DNA of 13,899 bases from 79-D21 sp022839995 (lineage in GTDB: Bacteria > Synergistota > Synergistia > Synergistales > 79-D21). The notes beneath the pieces are model-generated. The model was not told where the DNA came from. It did no database searches and saw only the letters and a program-made list of their open reading frames with translations. The DNA is taken from contig JALHIN010000038.1 in the NCBI GenBank assembly GCA_022839995.1, positions 1 through 13,899 of the forward strand, read 5' to 3'. Position 1 is the stretch's first letter, and each line of letters opens with the position of its first letter. Shown here piece after piece: positions 10,977 through 13,899 of this stretch. The position numbers were made by a program, and so were the translations under genes.

Positions 10977-13271
10977 ATGAACGCCCCCACAGTCGAAGAA
11001 TTAACCCGGTTCATCAGGTTCCTAGGTCATGAACGGTTTGCCATCAAGTCGGTGAAGACGGGCGAGAAGGGCGCGCAGGAAGCTCATTTCGACCTCATCA
11101 ACGCAAACCGGGCCGTCGACTACATCAAGCTGAGGAACGGGAAGCGGCAATTGTGGGTGAACGTCAACCGCCTCAAGAGAGACTCAAAAAAGTTCCACGA
11201 CTTCGACGACGTCGAAGCCGTCACCAACATTTTTATCGACGTCGACGCGAAAAAACCAGATGATAAGAAGGACTTCGCGGCCACCGAAAGGGAGCGCGGG
11301 TTTGCGCTGGCGCAGCTCCCCACAGTCCAGGGATGGTTATCGACGAAGGGCCTCAAGCCGGGGCTCGGCTTCAAGTCCGGGAACGGGGCGGGGCTGCTGC
11401 TGCCTATCCCCCCCACCCCACCGACACCGGAGTTCATAGCGAAGGTGGCGGCCTTCCTGAAGGTGGTCAGAAGGGAAGCCAACGTCGACGTCGACACGAC
11501 GACCTTTGATCCCCCAAGAGTCTGTGGGGTCCTAGGGACCTGGAACTCGAAGTTTGAAGACGAGGAAGAGGGGCGGAAGAACCACCTCAGGGAAGCTATC
11601 GGCGAGATCCCACAACGGGATGAGGATGAGAAGCTCCTGGAGTTCATCGAAGGGCTGACGCCAGACCCCGACGCCCTGAAGACCTGGGCGGAGAAGTTCA
11701 ACCAGCCCCCCGCAACTGAGGAAGCCGAGCCGGAGCCGTCGGAGGACGCTGGCGAGATCGACGTCGACTTCGTGAAGGAGAAGCTCGACACCCTTTTAGA
11801 GGCTGATCCGACCCTCCAGAGCCTTCTGGACTGGACCGACGAGGCGAAGGAACGGCACGACGGGGACCGATCGGACGCCGAGTTCGGGCTTGTGGGGAAG
11901 CTCGCCATCGCCGGATTCACTGACCCCCAAATCAACTGGATCATGGCCTACATCTCGAAGATCGGGAAGTGGGTCGAGGAGGGAGAGCACTATCAGAGGC
12001 TCACCCTCCGGAAGATCCGGGCCAACGATGCAAAGGAGGCTGCCGAGAAGGAAGAGGAGGAAGAGATCAAAACTCCTCCGCCGGAGCCGATCGCCGAGGA
12101 CATAGTCGCCGAGGCGAGAAATATCCTCGAATTTAAAGACCCCATCGAGTACACCTTGGACGTCTTCAACTCTCTACACGTGGGGGATAGATCGGCGGGG
12201 GGCATAATGTACTGCTGTTACCTCACCCCCCAAATCGAGACGAGCCGGGGAGCTCACCCGAAGCTGACAGGGAAGAGCGGGGGCGGTAAAAGTGATATGG
12301 CGGCGGCTACTCTTCACACCCTCCCATCAGAGGCCTACCATAAGACGGGGCTCTCCCCGAAAGCTCTCTTTTATCACCCGATCCAGAGAGGGACCATAGT
12401 ATTCTGTGACGACTATAAGCAGAACGACGACACCGACGCCGTCATCAAGCAGACCTCTTCAGAGTTCCATGAGCACTACTATCATAGAACCGTCCTTAAA
12501 GGGAAGCCAGCGGTTCTATCCGTCCCCCCGGAGATCGTATGGATGATAACGTCGGTGGACTCCGACCAGGATCTTCAGTGTCTTAACAGAGCCGTCCCCA
12601 TCGACGTAGACGAGACCCCGGAGCAGGATAAGAGGGTCGCCGATCACATCCTCACCCTCGCCGCAGAGGGTGAGATAGCTCGACCTGTGACGCGGGAAGT
12701 TATGATCTGTCGGGCCATGTTTCGGATTTTGAAGTCCAAGAGGTACAAGGTTAAGGTTCCCTTTGCGGTGGATATCATCTGGAACGACGCCGGAAACCGT
12801 CGGAACCTTCCGCTATTCCTGGACATCCTCCAGGCCGTCACCTTCTGGAGGCGGTTCCAGAGGGACGTAGACGAGGAAGGGCGACTCATCGCCACCGTCA
12901 AAGACTTCGATACGGCAAAGGCTCTGTACGTGGGGGACGGGCGGGGCGAATCCTTCAAGACGAAGCTCACCAGCGCCGAGAGAACGCTCGCAAAACTGAT
13001 CGTCGCCGAGGGCGGAAGGCTGGAGCAATCAGAAGCGGCCATCTTAATGGGAGTGAGCGGGGGGCGGATAACTCAGCTGGTCCAGGGGAAGGACTCCAAA
13101 AAAGAGGGCGGGCTCCTGTACAAGGTCCCAGGATTCGCGAGAATATCTGAGAAGATTGATCGAGGTTCGGGGCGGTCCCAGGCGATCAATGTACTCTACT
13201 TGAACGAATTCGACACCTGGAAGGACTCCGAGGCTGTGGTAATCCTAAGAAACCGTGAGAAATGGGAGTGA
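10977..13271 (+). CDS. replicative primase-helicase (AEP primase + PriCT-like + AAA+/SF3-like helicase)
   Basis: This 764-residue protein is the main replication enzyme. The N-terminal 240 residues carry archaeo-eukaryotic primase motifs: IDVD (Asp88, Asp90, metal binding), SGNG (134-137), and a third motif DPPRVCGVLGTWN (178-190) with a conserved Arg and GT-N. An acidic linker leads to a PriCT-like helical domain (about 262-350: RSDAEFGLVGKLAIAGF and Tyr-rich end). The C-terminal half is a P-loop helicase: GKSGGGKS (432-439), Walker B IVFCDDY (474-480), and a sensor-like WMITSVD (522-528). A winged helix ends it (about 665-735, QSEAAILMGVSGGRITQLVQG). It should unwind and prime the circular genome, sufficient for plasmid-like replication with host polymerase. 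The adjacent TTTACC array is a candidate origin. Confidence 0.85.
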   Translation: MNAPTVEELTRFIRFLGHERFAIKSVKTGEKGAQEAHFDLINANRAVDYIKLRNGKRQLWVNVNRLKRDSKKFHDFDDVEAVTNIFIDVDAKKPDDKKDFAATERERGFALAQLPTVQGWLSTKGLKPGLGFKSGNGAGLLLPIPPTPPTPEFIAKVAAFLKVVRREANVDVDTTTFDPPRVCGVLGTWNSKFEDEEEGRKNHLREAIGEIPQRDEDEKLLEFIEGLTPDPDALKTWAEKFNQPPATEEAEPEPSEDAGEIDVDFVKEKLDTLLEADPTLQSLLDWTDEAKERHDGDRSDAEFGLVGKLAIAGFTDPQINWIMAYISKIGKWVEEGEHYQRLTLRKIRANDAKEAAEKEEEEEIKTPPPEPIAEDIVAEARNILEFKDPIEYTLDVFNSLHVGDRSAGGIMYCCYLTPQIETSRGAHPKLTGKSGGGKSDMAAATLHTLPSEAYHKTGLSPKALFYHPIQRGTIVFCDDYKQNDDTDAVIKQTSSEFHEHYYHRTVLKGKPAVLSVPPEIVWMITSVDSDQDLQCLNRAVPIDVDETPEQDKRVADHILTLAAEGEIARPVTREVMICRAMFRILKSKRYKVKVPFAVDIIWNDAGNRRNLPLFLDILQAVTFWRRFQRDVDEEGRLIATVKDFDTAKALYVGDGRGESFKTKLTSAERTLAKLIVAEGGRLEQSEAAILMGVSGGRITQLVQGKDSKKEGGLLYKVPGFARISEKIDRGSGRSQAINVLYLNEFDTWKDSEAVVILRNREKWE

Positions 13272-13414
13272 TCCTCCCGTCTTTACCTTTTTACCCTGAC
13301 TTTACCCTAACTTTACCTTATAAAAACCGTTACCTATTGACACTACTTTACCCTTTTTACCTTATATTATTATGAGAAGGGGTATAGTGGAGACTATTAT
13401 CATCTGTTGTGGGG

Positions 13415-13460
13415 TCTCCCCCACCCCCTCCCCTCCCCTCTCCCCCCCCCCCACCCCTCA
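13415..13460. repeat. C-rich tract, G-quadruplex-prone on the minus strand
   Basis: Within 46 bases there are six C-runs of at least four, including a run of 11 (13442-13452), interrupted only by T or A. The complementary strand can form G-quadruplexes. The long homopolymer may also carry assembly length errors. Confidence 0.8.
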
Positions 13461-13587
13461 TCTGGAAAAATGGGGTAAAAAGGTAAAAAGGTGCCGACTG
13501 ATAGCGGTTTGCGTTTTACCCTGACTTTACCTTTGCGTCGCATGCTATCGATTTGCCAAAAAGTAAAAAGGGTAAAGTGGTGGGCAT

Positions 13588-13630
13588 AAAGGACAATCTA
13601 CAAAACCCTTTTATATAATGATTGTCCTTT
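13588..13630 (+). promoter_or_regulatory. TerS promoter with palindromic operator flanking the TATA box
   Basis: AAAGGACAAT (13588-13597) and ATTGTCCTTT (13621-13630) form a perfect 10-bp inverted repeat around the TATA box TTTATATA (13610-13617). The box starts 27 nt before the ATG at 13637, so the mRNA is leaderless. The right arm lies between box and start and would block transcription when bound. This is the likely switch for the packaging and head genes. Confidence 0.7.
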
Positions 13631-13636
13631 TAGTAC

Positions 13637-13899
13637 ATGATGGCAAAAGGTGGTCCCGTCGGTGAAGATGAAGAGAAGGCGATCCTCGAAGCTCTGAAGG
13701 CGGGCCGATCCGTCCGAGACGTAGCCGACGAATTCGACAGAGCGACAGGGACCATATCTAACATAGCCGCACGAAATGAACTCGATTTGGGTGAACGTTC
13801 AGCAACGAAAAAGGCGGCTCTTATCAAGTCCTGTTACGCCGCCGAGGACAGGATCAAGCTGATAGGCGAGGCCCTGAACAAAGGCAGGGAGCTTCTGAA
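13637..13899 (+). CDS. terS: terminase small subunit, N-terminal part (continues at position 1 of the circle)
   Basis: This is the start of the 156-residue TerS; bases 13801-13899 repeat 1-99. Residues 13-47 form a helix-turn-helix (EKAILEALKAGRSVRDVADEF, then a recognition helix GTISNIAARN), which would bind the packaging site on viral DNA. Two Met codons in a row (13637, 13640) begin the frame; the first lies at leaderless distance from the TATA box. The frame crosses the contig junction without a break, which itself supports circularity. It is the first gene of the packaging operon and overlaps TerL by four bases at its end. Confidence 0.8.
   Translation, partial: MMAKGGPVGEDEEKAILEALKAGRSVRDVADEFDRATGTISNIAARNELDLGERSATKKAALIKSCYAAEDRIKLIGEALNKGRELL
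13801..13899. repeat. terminal direct repeat, right copy
   Basis: Identical to bases 1-99. See the left copy for interpretation; it should be removed when the circle is closed. Confidence 0.9.

Larger units (their letters stand above)
13272..13636. other. 365-bp non-coding region, candidate origin and/or packaging site
   Basis: No credible gene is present. TTTACC occurs at 13282, 13290, 13301, 13312, 13347, 13356, 13515 and 13526, and its complement GGTAAA at 13474, 13482 and 13571. An 18-bp direct repeat TTTTACCCTGACTTTACC lies at 13289-13306 and 13514-13531. A C-rich tract occupies 13415-13460. AT-rich sequence (13360-13375) lies between. Repeats, an AT-rich segment and a G-quadruplex-prone strand next to the helicase gene fit a replication origin. 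Closeness to TerS also allows a pac site. Confidence 0.6.

Noticed and set aside
11120..11944. 274-codon minus-strand open frame, Ser-rich
   Set aside because: Antisense of the primase domain whose catalytic motifs are clear on the + strand.
13372..13524. 50-codon + strand frame starting after an AT-rich box
   Set aside because: Its middle is the C-rich tract translated as Pro/Ser and its ends are the TTTACC array; it looks like chance in repeat DNA.
1..13899. Integration by a recombinase at an att site
   Set aside because: No tyrosine or serine recombinase motif is seen in any frame considered, and no tRNA-like att segment; the element appears episomal.

Overview
The first 99 bases of the window are repeated exactly as the last 99 (1-99 = 13801-13899). 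The contig is therefore most simply a closed circle of 13,800 bp, cut inside the small terminase gene. All convincing genes lie on the + strand and are mostly GC-rich and tightly packed. AT-rich TATA-like boxes often sit about 27 nt (first base of box to A of ATG) before start codons, giving leaderless or very short leaders (TerS at 13637, 9541, 10109, 10516 or 10561, 7400). Some genes start at TTG or GTG, and two genes encode secreted proteins of a kind common in methanogens. The replisome is an archaeo-eukaryotic-type primase fused to a helicase. Together these point to a virus-like element of an archaeon, probably a methanogenic euryarchaeote. The host is inferred, not shown.

Layout. (1) Packaging and head module, 13637-7235: TerS, TerL, SPP1 gp6-like portal, scaffold, HK97-fold (P22 gp5-like) major capsid protein, a small decoration-like protein, a DnaT-like/gp15-type adaptor, a probable stopper and a Mu gpF/SPP1 gp7-like minor head protein. 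The module is interrupted by an AT-richer secreted-protein gene (2948-3373) with its own promoter and terminator. (2) A 207-codon gene (7400-8023) with a DUF6788-like Cys domain and a C-terminal HTH. Its middle is built from 11 copies of a 13-bp DNA motif that also occurs three times in its own promoter. (3) A signal-peptide/HEAT-repeat/membrane-anchor protein (8086-8910). (4) A 630-bp stretch without large genes (8911-9540), holding strong hairpins, a + strand promoter with palindromic flanks, and a possible minus-strand transcript encoding a 30-residue membrane peptide. (5) A control block, 9541-10889: one unknown small gene, two ribbon-helix-helix regulators and a 45-residue AbrB-like protein. 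(6) The primase-helicase (10977-13271). (7) A 365-bp non-coding region packed with TTTACC/GGTAAA motifs and a C-rich tract, ending in the TerS promoter.

How it fits together. The element has a full set for building, filling and closing an icosahedral HK97-type head, plus its own replication protein and two candidate iteron-like origin regions. I see no tail tube, tape measure, baseplate, fibre, lysis or integrase gene anywhere in the circle. The best fit is a capsid-encoding satellite that borrows tails from a helper, comparable in concept to the bacterial capsid-forming PICIs but in an archaeal setting. A very small virus with unrecognised or absent tail genes is the alternative. The most striking local feature is the embedded motif array in the 7400 gene. 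The DNA motif is conserved although it is read in two frames and once in reverse orientation, which argues that it is a protein-binding array (origin iterons or operator) and not a protein repeat.
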